Notes: generated by a model from the letters alone, not told the origin. DNA of 32,923 nt from Nocardiopsis sp. (GCA_021154785.1 JAJKHX010000298.1:1-32923); one strand, 5' to 3'. Shown: positions 1 through 10,114, counted from the first letter of the stretch. A program made the numbers and translations.

Positions 1-909
1 GCTGTCCCTCGGGACGGCGGCCGGGCCGGTCGCCGTATCGCCGCTGCCGAACGCACTCGCCACCGAGCGCAGCGCGGTCGTGACCTCGCTCGGGATGACC
101 CAGAAGGTGTTACCCGCGCCCTGCGCCAGCTGCGGCAGCGTCTGCAGGTACTGGTAGGCGAGCAGCTTGGGGTCGGGGTCGTTCTCGTGCACCGCCTGGA
201 AGACGGCCTCGATGGCCTGGGCCTCGCCTTCCGCAGTCAGGATCTTGGCCTGCCGGACGCCTTCGGCCGTCAGGATGGCGCTCTGCTTCTCGCCTTCGGC
301 GGTCAGGATCTTGGACTGCCGGACGCCTTCGGCGGTCAGGATCGCGGCGCGCTTCTCGCGCTCGGCGCGCATCTGCTTCTCCATCGCGTCCTTGACCGAC
401 TTGGGCGGGTCGATGGCCTTGAGCTCCACCCGGGTGACCCGGATACCCCACTTGCCGGACGCGTCATCCAGCACCCCGCGCAGCAGGGCGTTGATCTTGT
501 CACGCGAGGTCAGCGTCTGCTCCAGGTCCATCGACCCGATCACGCTGCGCAGCATCGTCGCGGTGATCTGCTCGATCGCCTGGATGTAGTTGACGATCTC
601 GTAGTCCGCTGCCCGCGGGTCGGTCACCTGGAAGAACAGCACCGTGTCGATGAGCACGACCAGGTTGTCCTCGGTGATCACCGGCGCGCCGTTGAACGAA
701 ACCACCTGCTCGCGCAGGTCGATCATCGGCTTCACCCGGTCGATCCCGGGGATAACGAAGTTCATCCCCGGCTCGAGTGTCTTGCGGTAACGGCCGAGCC
801 GTTCGACGTTCCGGGCGCGTGCCTGCGGCACGATCCGCACCGACCGCATCACAGTGATAACAACCAGCAACGCGACTACCGCCGCGATGGCTATCTCCGC
901 GATCAACAT
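1..909 (-). CDS. SPFH/band-7 domain protein (stomatin-like), 3' end beyond window start
   Basis: Reverse-strand translation from ATG at 909: MLIAEIAIAAVVALLVVITVMRSVRIVPQARARNVERLGRYRKTLEPGMNFVIPGIDRVKPMIDLREQVV...; typical SPFH sequence followed by AEG-type coiled-coil repeats; open to window edge; adjacent to NfeD. Confidence 0.93.
   Translation of the reverse strand, partial: MLIAEIAIAAVVALLVVITVMRSVRIVPQARARNVERLGRYRKTLEPGMNFVIPGIDRVKPMIDLREQVVSFNGAPVITEDNLVVLIDTVLFFQVTDPRAADYEIVNYIQAIEQITATMLRSVIGSMDLEQTLTSRDKINALLRGVLDDASGKWGIRVTRVELKAIDPPKSVKDAMEKQMRAEREKRAAILTAEGVRQSKILTAEGEKQSAILTAEGVRQAKILTAEGEAQAIEAVFQAVHENDPDPKLLAYQYLQTLPQLAQGAGNTFWVIPSEVTTALRSVASAFGSGDTATGPAAVPRDS
226..357 (-). 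repeat. Four tandem 33-bp (11-aa) repeats inside the SPFH gene
   Basis: gccttcggcggtcaggatc-like units starting at 226, 259, 292, 325; encode ILTAEG(V/E)(R/K)Q(S/A)(K/A); alternating ABAB pattern. Confidence 0.9.
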
Positions 910-911
910 GA

Positions 912-1340
912 CTACTCCCGTGGGTAAACGAGGGCGGTGGCCCCTTCGATCTGCATGACGTCGACCTTGGCGCCGACCGGGATCACCAGCGACTCGTCGT
1001 AAGGACGCGAGGACCACTCCTCGCCGCCGATGCGGATCCGCCCGCTGTGCTCGGAGACCTCCTCCAGGACGATCGCCGAGCGGCCGACGAGCGCCGCGGT
1101 TCCGGTGCGCAGCAGCGGCGGCTGCTTGATGTGCCGCATGGCTATCGGCCGAACGAAGCCGAGACCAGCCCCGGCCGCCACGACGAACGCGGCGAGCTCG
1201 GCCGCCAGGCCGATGTGAAACGTCCCGACGACGGCCGCGACCAACGCCGCGACCGCGATGAGACCGAAGGCCAGCGTCGTGGTGAGCAATTCGGCCACGC
1301 CGAGTACCGCTGCCACGATGAGCCATACGATCCAGGACAT
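912..1340 (-). CDS. NfeD family protein
   Basis: MSWIVWLIVAAVLGVAELLTTTLAFGLIAVAALVAAVVG...GTAALVGRSAIVLEEVSEHSGRIRIGGEEWSSRPYDESLVIPVGAKVDVMQIEGATALVYPRE; two/three TM helices + OB-fold; stop is 2 nt upstream of SPFH start. Confidence 0.9.
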   Translation of the reverse strand: MSWIVWLIVAAVLGVAELLTTTLAFGLIAVAALVAAVVGTFHIGLAAELAAFVVAAGAGLGFVRPIAMRHIKQPPLLRTGTAALVGRSAIVLEEVSEHSGRIRIGGEEWSSRPYDESLVIPVGAKVDVMQIEGATALVYPRE

Positions 1341-1594
1341 GGCCGCTCCGCCGATTGCTCCTGTTCCGACTGTAACCCCGCCCGCGACCGTCCGCACCAC
1401 GAGACCGGCCCGGCCACCGTCTCAAATGACACATCGTCTGCCATCGAGGGGATACCCCGCGATACACCTGATCGTGTGCAATTAGTGACAATTAGCCGTC
1501 TAGGTCATACAGGGGATTTCTATCGACCTACACTCAAGGGGTAAGGGCAAGCGTCCCGCGTCACTGCTGGACAGCGAGGTCCAGGAGGCATCTG

Positions 1595-3493
1595 GTGGAA
1601 CGTAGCGACACTGGCCTCGGCCGTGACGCGTACGGTCCGCCGAGACGCGAGCGCGATCGCCGTGGCAACGGTTCTAGACCCTACCCGGCGGACGAGGATT
1701 ATCCCATCGCAGCCGAGGATGACGATGGGGCGGGGCCAGGCCGACCGGTGCATCTCGACGAAGACGACTACGGGCAGTCGCCGCGCCATCCGGGTGAGGC
1801 GCCTCCTCGTTCGCCGCGGCCGCGTGAGCCAGGGCGGCCCTACCCGGGCCAGCCGGGTCAGCCGGGTCAGCCCGGCCGGTTCGCGCCGAGTGGGCCGCCG
1901 AATGGCGGTGCCGGCTACGGCGGACCGCAGGGGCCGGGACCGCGCGGCGGCCCCCCGGGCGGCCCGAACGGCGGATACCCGGATAGCGGATACGCGAACG
2001 GCGGCTACCCGGATAGCGGATACGCCGATGGCGGGGGACACGGGCCGGGGTCGCACGGCGGCCCGGTAAGTGCCCCCGGGCCGCACGGGCCCGGGCCGAG
2101 CGCCGCCGCGCCGCATGGGCCTGGCCCGAACGCCTCAGCGCCGCAGGGGCCTGGGCCGTATCCCGCCGGGCCGAACGGCGGAGCGCCGAACGGCGGCTTC
2201 CCGAACCGGCCTAACGGGCCCGTGAACTACGGGGTACCACCGGATGGCGGCGGGTCCAGCGCAGGCAGCCGGCTGCCGAACGGTCGGCGGGTGCCGCCGG
2301 GGGCGGACCGCCCTTACCGGCCGTCCGGTCCGAGCGCGCCAGGCGGTACTACGGGTCGTCATCACAGTCCCGGCCGGCCGCCCCAGGACCAGTACAGCGA
2401 CAGCTGGACCCGATCGTCAGCCGGGCCGCCACCGGGCGGACCCGTCGCGGGCAGCCCCGCTACGGGCGCCCCGGTGGCCGGCGGCCCAGTTGGGAGCGGG
2501 CCCGTCGTGGGCGGGCCCGCGCACGGAGAGCAGGTGTACGGAAGACCGGCGCATGCAGAGCAGGCGCACGGAGGACCAGCGCACTCCGGGCCAGTGCACC
2601 CGGGACCGGTTCATCCGGGCCCGGTGCCACCAGGACCGGTGCCACCAGGACCGGTGCCACCAGGACCGGTGCCACCAGGACCGGTGCCACCAGGACCGGT
2701 GCCACCAGGACCGGTGCCTCCGGGGTTGGCGCATCCGGGGCCGGCGCATCCGGGGCCGGCGCACGGGGTGCCGCCGCATGGAAGCCCGACGTCCTACAGC
2801 GGGCCGGCGCACGGGGCGCCGCCGACTGGAACTCCGGCGTCTTACAGCTCCTCGGGAATGGCCGGGGCACCGGGAGTTCCAGGCGGTCCGCCGTTGCGGG
2901 AGCCGGGCCCTCCGCCGTTGCGGGAGCCGGGGCCGCGGGCGCGCTACGAGGCTCCGGACGGACGCGAGCGGCCGGGGACGCCGGCCGAGCCGCCGGGGCC
3001 GGTGATCAGGCAGCGGGACACGGCCGTACCCGAGGAGCCGTCGGCCGGGGTCCAGCCGGTGGCGAGCATCGCGCCGGATGGCCTGGAGGCGTTCGCCCGG
3101 GACCTGCGCGCGCTGCGGGCCAAGGCTAACCTCGAATACCCGGAGATGGCCGAGACCTCGCACTTCGAGATGAAGACGCTCGCGGCGGCCGCGGGCGGCC
3201 TGCGGATGCCGACGCTGCCGGTCGCGGTCGCCTTCGTCCGGGCCTGCGACGGGAACGTCGCCGAGTGGGAGGACCGCTGGCAGAAGCTGGCCGAGAAGCT
3301 CACCGCGGAGACGGCCAGGAAGCGCAGGAGCGACGGCGAGGACCCGGCCGAGCCGGTGGAACCGGCGGACGCGCCCGCCGCGCTGGAGCCGCCGCCGGCC
3401 AAGCCCGCCGCTCCCCCGGCACCCGACGCCGACGGCGGCGAGGTGTACGTGATCACCTCGGCCAAGCCGCGGCCCGAGCCGGACGGCTGGTAG
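1595..3493 (+). CDS. Pro/Gly-rich low-complexity protein with C-terminal XRE-like helix-turn-helix region
   Basis: GTG start with AGGAGG 6 nt upstream (1583-1588); long Pro/Gly-rich N-terminus; C-terminal LEAFARDLRALRAKANLEYPEMAETSHFEMKTLAAAAGGLRMPTLPVAVAFVRACDGNVAEWEDRWQKLAEKL resembles actinobacterial HTH regions ending in ...VAEWE.RW. Confidence 0.85.
   Translation: MERSDTGLGRDAYGPPRRERDRRGNGSRPYPADEDYPIAAEDDDGAGPGRPVHLDEDDYGQSPRHPGEAPPRSPRPREPGRPYPGQPGQPGQPGRFAPSGPPNGGAGYGGPQGPGPRGGPPGGPNGGYPDSGYANGGYPDSGYADGGGHGPGSHGGPVSAPGPHGPGPSAAAPHGPGPNASAPQGPGPYPAGPNGGAPNGGFPNRPNGPVNYGVPPDGGGSSAGSRLPNGRRVPPGADRPYRPSGPSAPGGTTGRHHSPGRPPQDQYSDSWTRSSAGPPPGGPVAGSPATGAPVAGGPVGSGPVVGGPAHGEQVYGRPAHAEQAHGGPAHSGPVHPGPVHPGPVPPGPVPPGPVPPGPVPPGPVPPGPVPPGPVPPGLAHPGPAHPGPAHGVPPHGSPTSYSGPAHGAPPTGTPASYSSSGMAGAPGVPGGPPLREPGPPPLREPGPRARYEAPDGRERPGTPAEPPGPVIRQRDTAVPEEPSAGVQPVASIAPDGLEAFARDLRALRAKANLEYPEMAETSHFEMKTLAAAAGGLRMPTLPVAVAFVRACDGNVAEWEDRWQKLAEKLTAETARKRRSDGEDPAEPVEPADAPAALEPPPAKPAAPPAPDADGGEVYVITSAKPRPEPDGW
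2623..2712 (+). repeat. Perfect 15-bp tandem repeat x6 (GGTGCCACCAGGACC), encoding PVPPG
   Basis: Six identical 15-mers at 2623, 2638, 2653, 2668, 2683, 2698 with degenerate copies on both sides. Confidence 0.97.
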
Positions 3494-3602
3494 GCCGCTC
3501 TGTTAGGCCGCTGGCAGCGCCGACGCGCTACCGGGCTCCCGCGCAGGCCTGGATAGGCTCGAGGGTAAGCATCAGCCACGACACGAGTAGGACCGATCCG
3601 GC

Positions 3603-4469
3603 GTGCCCCCTGCGCAGCAACCGGCCAGCGGAAGCTGGTCTCCCCCCGTCGACAATCACGTGCACACCCAGTGGTCGTGGGACGCGCCGCGCGAGGCCTC
3701 CATGGCGCGCAGCTGCGAGCAGGCGGTGGCAGCCGGCCTGCCGGGCCTGGCGTTCACCGACCACCTCGACTTCACCACCTGGACAGACGGCGATCAGATC
3801 GGCGCGCTGAACCTCGACCCGCACCGGTACAGCCGGATGCACCTGATCGACCTGGACGGCTACTACGCGACCTTGCAGGAGTGCCGGCAGCGCTACCCCG
3901 AGCTGCGGATCCTGTCCGGCATCGAGATCGGCGAGGCGCACCTGTGGGGCGCCAGCGCGGCCGCGACGGTGGCCCGGACCGCCCCCGCGGGCCCGGACCG
4001 GATCCTCGGCTCGCTGCACGCGATCCCGTGCCACGGCCGGCTGACCGCCGCCGACGACCTGTACCGGCTGATGCCGCCCGACGAAGTGATGCACAGCTAC
4101 CTCGCCGAGCTGCTGCGGCTGGTCGAGGGCAGCGACCTGTTCCAGGTGCTGGCGCATATCGACTTCCCGCGGCGGATGTGGCCGTGGTCGGCCGGCCCGT
4201 ACTCCGAGCAGGCGTTCGAGGCCGAGTACCGGGCCGTGCTGCGGGCCCTGGCGGCCGGGGACCGGGTGCTCGAGGTGAACACCAAGAGCCCGCTGCTGTC
4301 GGCCGAACTGGTGGGCTGGTGGCGGGAGGCCGGCGGGAAGGCGGTCTCGTTCGGCAGCGACGCGCACCAGCCCTGGCGGGTGGGTGACAAGTTCAAGCTG
4401 GCGGTCGACATGGTCGAAGCGGCCGGGTTCCGGGCGGGACGCGACCGCTTCGACTTCTGGCGCAGGTAG
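3603..4469 (+). CDS. PHP domain protein, histidinol-phosphatase-like
   Basis: DNHVHTQWSWDA (PHP motif I), GLAFTDHLDF, SGIEIGEAH, LGSLHAI, LAHIDFPRR, GSDAHQP. Confidence 0.88.
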   Translation: MPPAQQPASGSWSPPVDNHVHTQWSWDAPREASMARSCEQAVAAGLPGLAFTDHLDFTTWTDGDQIGALNLDPHRYSRMHLIDLDGYYATLQECRQRYPELRILSGIEIGEAHLWGASAAATVARTAPAGPDRILGSLHAIPCHGRLTAADDLYRLMPPDEVMHSYLAELLRLVEGSDLFQVLAHIDFPRRMWPWSAGPYSEQAFEAEYRAVLRALAAGDRVLEVNTKSPLLSAELVGWWREAGGKAVSFGSDAHQPWRVGDKFKLAVDMVEAAGFRAGRDRFDFWRR

Positions 4470-4496
4470 ATCCCCGATTTTCTTACTCACCAGTAA

Positions 4497-4554
4497 ACCG
4501 GTGGCGGTCCCGGACGCCCGAGCGCCGGAGGAAGGCTCCGGGACCGCCGCCGGT
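4497..4554. terminator. Stem-loop between convergent genes (18-bp stem, one mismatch/wobble)
   Basis: ACCGGTGGCGGTCCCGGA (4497-4514) / 22-nt loop / TCCGGGACCGCCGCCGGT (4537-4554). Confidence 0.8.
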
Positions 4555-4559
4555 GGCCC

Positions 4560-4970
4560 TTAGGTCCAGGTGTCGCCGAAGCGCGCGATCATCTCATCCC
4601 AACTTTCGCCCTCGGTGCCGCCGTCCTCGGCGGCACGCCCCTCATGGGCACGGTTCCCCTGGGCGCCCTTGGTGGAAGCGCTGTCCGACCAGACGCTGGC
4701 GTCCTCGTTATCGAGGGCGGCGCGCGGGGCGGGAATGGACCGGCTCTGGCAGTGCACGGCGAACCGCAACTCTGCGTAGTAGGTCTCCCGGTCGCGCAGC
4801 TCGGCACGGGCTTCGGTGTGCGCCGGACGGCTAGTGCCCCCCGTACGGAACGGCAAGTCGGCGGAGTAGTCCCCGCCCTCGTTCGCCGGCAGGCCCTCGT
4901 CCGGATAGTTGCTGGCCACGACACACACCTCGAATGCGGTATACACGGTGCGAAGTTGTTTCGCTACCAT
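4560..4970 (-). CDS. Hypothetical protein
   Basis: MVAKQLRTVYTAFEVCVVASNYPDEGLPANEGGDYSADLPFRTGG...ESWDEMIARFGDTWT; faces a terminator-like hairpin; no family recognised; start codon uncertain (5000 possible). Confidence 0.6.
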   Translation of the reverse strand: MVAKQLRTVYTAFEVCVVASNYPDEGLPANEGGDYSADLPFRTGGTSRPAHTEARAELRDRETYYAELRFAVHCQSRSIPAPRAALDNEDASVWSDSASTKGAQGNRAHEGRAAEDGGTEGESWDEMIARFGDTWT

Positions 4971-5237
4971 TTGTAATGTAACACTACGTGCTGTATCCAA
5001 TGCAACGGGTGATAAGGTAATACTTGCCTATCTTTTGGGATAGGTCTTACAGAGAGTGACATATGTGATTCTGGCGTGACACCAGGGTTGGCCGGTAGGC
5101 AAGTGATCGCAGGATGCGGTGACGGGGCGTGACACGAGCCCGTTCGGCGGAAATTTTGTAATAGTTTGATTACTGTCCGCACATGAGATTACCGGTGATC
5201 CCACCGGGCGCGCCGGCTTTCGCGACCCTGGGAGTCA

Positions 5238-6917
5238 GTGTCCGATTCCCGCCAGTTATGGTCCCCGCGGGCTGGCATTGTGGATGACGTGAAGGAGAAC
5301 GAGACGACCGCCCCGGGCGGGGTGGCGGCGCTGGACGACGAGCGGCGCTACCAGGCGGCGGCCAGCAAGGACCCCCGCTTCGACGGCGTGTTCTTCACCG
5401 GGGTGACCTCGACCGGTATCTACTGCCGGCCGTCCTGCCCGGCGATCACGCCGAAACGCGAGAACATGCGGTTCTACCGCAGCGCGGCCGCAGCCCAGGA
5501 GGCGGGCTTCCGGGCCTGTAAGCGGTGCCGCCCGGACGCGTCCCCCGGCTCGCCCGAGTGGAACATCCGGGCCGACGTAGTCGGGCGCGCCATGCGGCTG
5601 ATCGCCGACGGCGTGGTCGACCGGGACGGCGTCGAGGGCCTGGCCAGCAAGCTCGGCTACGAGCAGCGTCAGGTGCGCCGCCTGGTCACCGCCGAACTCG
5701 GCGCGGGCCCGCTGGCTATCGCCCGCGCGCAGCGGGCGCAGACCGCGCGTATCCTCACCGAGACCACCGCGCTGCCGCTGTCCGAGATCGCCTTCGCGGC
5801 CGGCTTCGCCAGCATCAGGCAGTTCAACGCGACCATCCGCGAGGTCTTCGCGGTGACGCCGACCGAGCTGCGCGAGGCGCGCGGAAGGCGGGCCGCGCCG
5901 ACCAGGCGGCTGCCTGCCCGGCCGGCCGGCGATCCGGCGGCGCCCGGGCTGATCCACTTGCGGCTGGCCTACCGGGCCCCCATCGACGGCGAGCGGATGC
6001 TCGGCTACCTGGCCGCCCGGGCCGTCCCCGGGGTGGAAGAGGTGCGGGACGGGTCCTACCGCCGGACAATCAGCCTGCCGAACGGGGTAGGCATCTTGTC
6101 CCTGGGCCCGCTCGTGTCCTCGTCCGGCGGGCGGCCCCACGGGGCGGATCCGGGTTACGTCGAGTGCGAGCTCCAGCTCGAGGACCTCCGCGACCTGACG
6201 GCCGCGGTCCAGCGCTGCCGGCGCCTGCTCGACCTGGACGCGGACCCCGAGGCCGTCACCGGCTACCTGGCCGCGGACCCCGTGCTGGGGCCGCTGGCCA
6301 CGGCCAACCCGGGACGGCGCTCGCCCGGCCACGTGGACGGGAACGAGCTGGCGCTGCGGGCCGTGCTCGGCCAGCAGGTGTCGGTGGCCGCGGCCCGGCG
6401 GCTCGGGGCCCGGCTGGTGGCCACCTACGGCAAGCCGCTGTCGCGGCCGGACGGGCCGCTGACGCACTGCTTCCCGGCCGCCGAGACGCTGGCGGCCGCC
6501 GACCCGGGCACGCTGCCGATGCCGCGCAGCCGCGCCCGGGCGCTGACCGGCCTGGCCGCCGCGCTGGCGGGGGGCGAGCTGTCGCTGGACCCGGGCGCCG
6601 ACCGGGAGCACGCCGCCGCGGCCCTGCTGGCGCTGCCGGGCATCGGGCCGTGGACCGTCTCCTACATCCGGATGCGGGCGCTCTCCGACCCGGACGCGTT
6701 CCTGCCGGCTGATGTCGGCGTGCTCGAGGCGCTGGCCAGACTGGGTGCCCCGCTTGGGCTAGCAGGGCCGGCTGGCACCGGACCGGCCGCGCGGGCCCGG
6801 GCGGCCCGGGCCGCGGCGGCGCTAGCGGAGCGGCTGGCGGAGAGCTGGCGGCCGTGGCGCTCGTACGCCGTCCACCACCTGTGGGCGTACCTCGAAAAAG
6901 AAAAGGATGCATCATGA
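5238..6917 (+). CDS. alkA: AdaA-AlkA fusion: methylphosphotriester-DNA methyltransferase/AraC HTH + 3-methyladenine DNA glycosylase
   Basis: Ada Zn domain (FFTGVTSTGIYCRPSCPAITPKRENMRFYRSAAAAQEAGFRACKRCRPD), AraC HTH (LPLSEIAFAAGFASIRQFNATIREVFAVTPTELR), HhH glycosylase (LRAVLGQQVSVAAARRLGARL..., LLALPGIGPWTVSYIRMRAL...DAFLPADVG). Start codon could be downstream. Confidence 0.95.
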   Translation: MSDSRQLWSPRAGIVDDVKENETTAPGGVAALDDERRYQAAASKDPRFDGVFFTGVTSTGIYCRPSCPAITPKRENMRFYRSAAAAQEAGFRACKRCRPDASPGSPEWNIRADVVGRAMRLIADGVVDRDGVEGLASKLGYEQRQVRRLVTAELGAGPLAIARAQRAQTARILTETTALPLSEIAFAAGFASIRQFNATIREVFAVTPTELREARGRRAAPTRRLPARPAGDPAAPGLIHLRLAYRAPIDGERMLGYLAARAVPGVEEVRDGSYRRTISLPNGVGILSLGPLVSSSGGRPHGADPGYVECELQLEDLRDLTAAVQRCRRLLDLDADPEAVTGYLAADPVLGPLATANPGRRSPGHVDGNELALRAVLGQQVSVAAARRLGARLVATYGKPLSRPDGPLTHCFPAAETLAAADPGTLPMPRSRARALTGLAAALAGGELSLDPGADREHAAAALLALPGIGPWTVSYIRMRALSDPDAFLPADVGVLEALARLGAPLGLAGPAGTGPAARARAARAAAALAERLAESWRPWRSYAVHHLWAYLEKEKDAS

Positions 6918-7444
6918 CCAGCCCGTTCGTGGCGACGGAACCGGACGCCCCGTGTCTGTACCACATCGTCAGCTCCCCCATCGGCAGGCTGCTGCTGCTC
7001 GGCGACGGGCACGCGCTGACCGGCCTGTGGATGATCGACGCCGAGCGGCACGTGTCCCGCGCGGTCGACGGGCTGACGTCCAGCCCGGAGTCCTTCCGCG
7101 AGGTCGAGGCGCAGCTCGAGGCGTACTTCGCCGGTGACCTGAAGGAGTTCACGGTGCCGCTGGCGCCGACCGGGTCGCCGTTCCAGCTGGCGGTCTGGAC
7201 CGAGCTGACCAAGATCCCGTACGGAAGCACGGTGACGTACGGCTCCATTGCCCTGGCGCTGGGCAAGCGGCTGGTCGCGTCGCGCGCGGTGGGCCTGGCC
7301 AACGGGTCCAACCCGATCTCGGTCATCGTGCCGTGCCACCGGGTCATCGGCAGCGACGGCAGCCTGACCGGGTACGGCGGCGGCCTGGAGCGCAAGGAGC
7401 TGCTCCTGAAGCTGGAAGGCGCGGGTCCGGTCACGCTGTTCTGA
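6914..7444 (+). CDS. ogt: Methylated-DNA--[protein]-cysteine S-methyltransferase
   Basis: ISVIVPCHRVIGSDGSLTGYGGGLERKELLLKLEGA; ATGA 4-bp overlap with upstream alkA stop. Confidence 0.96.
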   Translation: MTSPFVATEPDAPCLYHIVSSPIGRLLLLGDGHALTGLWMIDAERHVSRAVDGLTSSPESFREVEAQLEAYFAGDLKEFTVPLAPTGSPFQLAVWTELTKIPYGSTVTYGSIALALGKRLVASRAVGLANGSNPISVIVPCHRVIGSDGSLTGYGGGLERKELLLKLEGAGPVTLF

Positions 7445-7507
7445 GCTCGCCTCTGCGAAACTTCTGACGTGATGGAACGGCTGCCGCGCACGGCACGTCC
7501 AACCCAC

Positions 7508-8161
7508 ATGACGTCTCCACGCCAAGTTCGCGGAACTGTACTAGCGGTACTGCTGTGCTCGGCACTGGCCGGGTGCGGCTCGGTGGTGGCCTCGGCTCCG
7601 GCCGCGGGCCAGGGCTCGTCGTCGGCCGCCTCAGCCGGGGCGACGTCATCGGCCTCGTCCTCCGCCGGGGCGGCCGGGTCTTCCGCCGCCGCGGTCGCGG
7701 ACGCGGCGGGCTGCTCAGACGTGACCCAGGCGACGTCGGTTACCGTGCACCGCGTCCTGCACCTGGTGGAGCCGACCAGGCAGGGCGCACTGGCCAAGAC
7801 CCAGCGCGACACCAGCTTGGTGCGCGCGCTGTACAGCCAGCTGTGCGCGGCCATCACCCACCCGGCCAAGCTCAAGGGGACGGTGCGCTGCCCGGCCAAC
7901 CTCGGGATTTCCTACACCGGGACGTTCTACGACGGCAGAGCGCCGCTGGCCACCTTCGTCTACGGCGCGAGCGGGTGCCAGACGGCGAGCCTCACCGCGG
8001 CCGGCCAGACCAAGATCACCATGATGGTCGGGTCGGCGTCGGCCGCCGCGCCCAGGCTGCGGGCCGACCTGGCCAAGGTTCTCGGCCTGCCCTCGCTGGT
8101 GATGGCCCAGCCGAAGTCCGGCACCGGGACCCCGCGGGACGGCGGCCCGGTCACCGGCTAG
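7508..8161 (+). CDS. Putative lipoprotein of unknown function
   Basis: [26 protein letters not shown]: signal peptide + lipobox (LAGC), Ser/Ala-rich linker, small globular domain. Confidence 0.8.
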   Translation: MTSPRQVRGTVLAVLLCSALAGCGSVVASAPAAGQGSSSAASAGATSSASSSAGAAGSSAAAVADAAGCSDVTQATSVTVHRVLHLVEPTRQGALAKTQRDTSLVRALYSQLCAAITHPAKLKGTVRCPANLGISYTGTFYDGRAPLATFVYGASGCQTASLTAAGQTKITMMVGSASAAAPRLRADLAKVLGLPSLVMAQPKSGTGTPRDGGPVTG

Positions 8162-8406
8162 ATCGGCGGCAGGTTGCCCGACTCGTCGAGGTCGAACTCG
8201 CCGTCCCTGACCCCCAGGACGAACGCCTCCCACTCCGCCTCGGTGAAGTAGAGCTTGTCACCGTCGGGCTTGGCGGCGTCGTACATCACGTACAGCTTGG
8301 GCTCGCCGGCCTTGTGCGGCGCGCCCGAGGTGTCGGTGGTGATGTAGACCTCGACCCGGCTCTCGTCCTCGGGGGCTGGCGCGGCGTCGTCACCCGGTGT
8401 GTGCAT
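8158..8406 (-). CDS. DUF397-like small protein
   Basis: ...[32 protein letters not shown] matches the DUF397 C-terminal signature; TAGCCT -10-like element 6 nt upstream of ATG. Confidence 0.75.
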   Translation of the reverse strand: MHTPGDDAAPAPEDESRVEVYITTDTSGAPHKAGEPKLYVMYDAAKPDGDKLYFTEAEWEAFVLGVRDGEFDLDESGNLPPI

Positions 8407-8451
8407 GCGCCCAGGCTACTACCGGGGCCGCTACCGGATAAGGTCGTTTCC

Positions 8452-8950
8452 GTGCCCGATCCCGTCTCTCGTGCCTTCACCCCGGCCGAAGAGGCCGCGT
8501 GGTATGCGCAGCTGCCGACGATGTTCGGTGCCGCGGGGGCGTTGTTTACCGATGCCGACGGACAAGTGCTGCTGGTCAAGCCGAACTACCGGGACCACTG
8601 GTCGCTGCCGGGCGGGATCCTCGAGGAGGGCGAGCCGCCGCACGAGGCCTGCCGCCGTGAGATCCGGGAGGAACTCGGCCTCGACATCACCCCGGGCCGG
8701 CTGCTGGTCGTGGGCTGGACCGGGCTCGACGGCAAGCGCCCCCGGCCGGTCCTGCATTTCGTCTTCGACGGCGGCACGCTGGCCGCCGGCACGCCCATCC
8801 GGCTGCAGGCGGACGAACTCGACGATTACGAGTTCGTCTCGCTCGCCCGGCTTGACGACTACCTGCCCCCGCTGATCAGCGCGCGGGTCACCGCCGCGAT
8901 CCACGGCCGGGACAGCGCGGCGACGGCCTACCTGCCCTGGCCCCCGTTAG
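8452..8950 (+). CDS. NUDIX hydrolase; natural stop apparently lost by frameshift (nominal frame stays open to 10005)
   Basis: GTG start; [79 protein letters not shown] = NUDIX box GX5EX7REUXEEXGU. Confidence 0.88.
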
Positions 8951-9168
8951 CTGGCCTGGGCTCCGGAGCGGACCTGGAGCTGGTCGAGCAGGGTGGCGGT
9001 GGCCGCGGCGACGGCGTCGACGGCATGGGCGAACGCCTCGGCGTTGTGGGCGGCGGGGGCGCGGAAACCGCTGATCTTCCTGACGTACTGCAAGGCGGCG
9101 GCCCGGACGTCATCGTCGGTGACCTGCTCGGCGTACGGCGGGCGGAGAGTCTTGATGCTTCGGCACAT
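8947..9168 (-). CDS. DUF2277 family protein
   Basis: [64 protein letters not shown]. Confidence 0.9.
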   Translation of the reverse strand: MCRSIKTLRPPYAEQVTDDDVRAAALQYVRKISGFRAPAAHNAEAFAHAVDAVAAATATLLDQLQVRSGAQAS

Positions 9169-9189
9169 GCTTCCGACCGTACCCTGCGG

Positions 9190-9978
<789 letters not shown>

Positions 9979-10114
9979 CTACGGGGCGCCGACCAAGAAT
10001 ATTAGGCGGCGGGGCCACGGCTAGGCCGGATAGCCCGCAAGCGGCGATTTGCCGGCAGTTGTGGTCGTCAGGGCAGCCATAACCGCAGCCAAATCCGGGG
10101 CGTGCTGACGACGA

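Noticed and set aside
1448-1458. GGGGATACCCC palindrome
   Set aside because: Short arms, common by chance in high-GC DNA; no clear promoter context
2623-2712. Regular repeats considered as a CRISPR array
   Set aside because: 15-bp units with no spacers, in frame inside a coding region encoding PVPPG
5256-6611. 451-aa minus-strand ORF
   Set aside because: Antisense of the AdaA-AlkA gene
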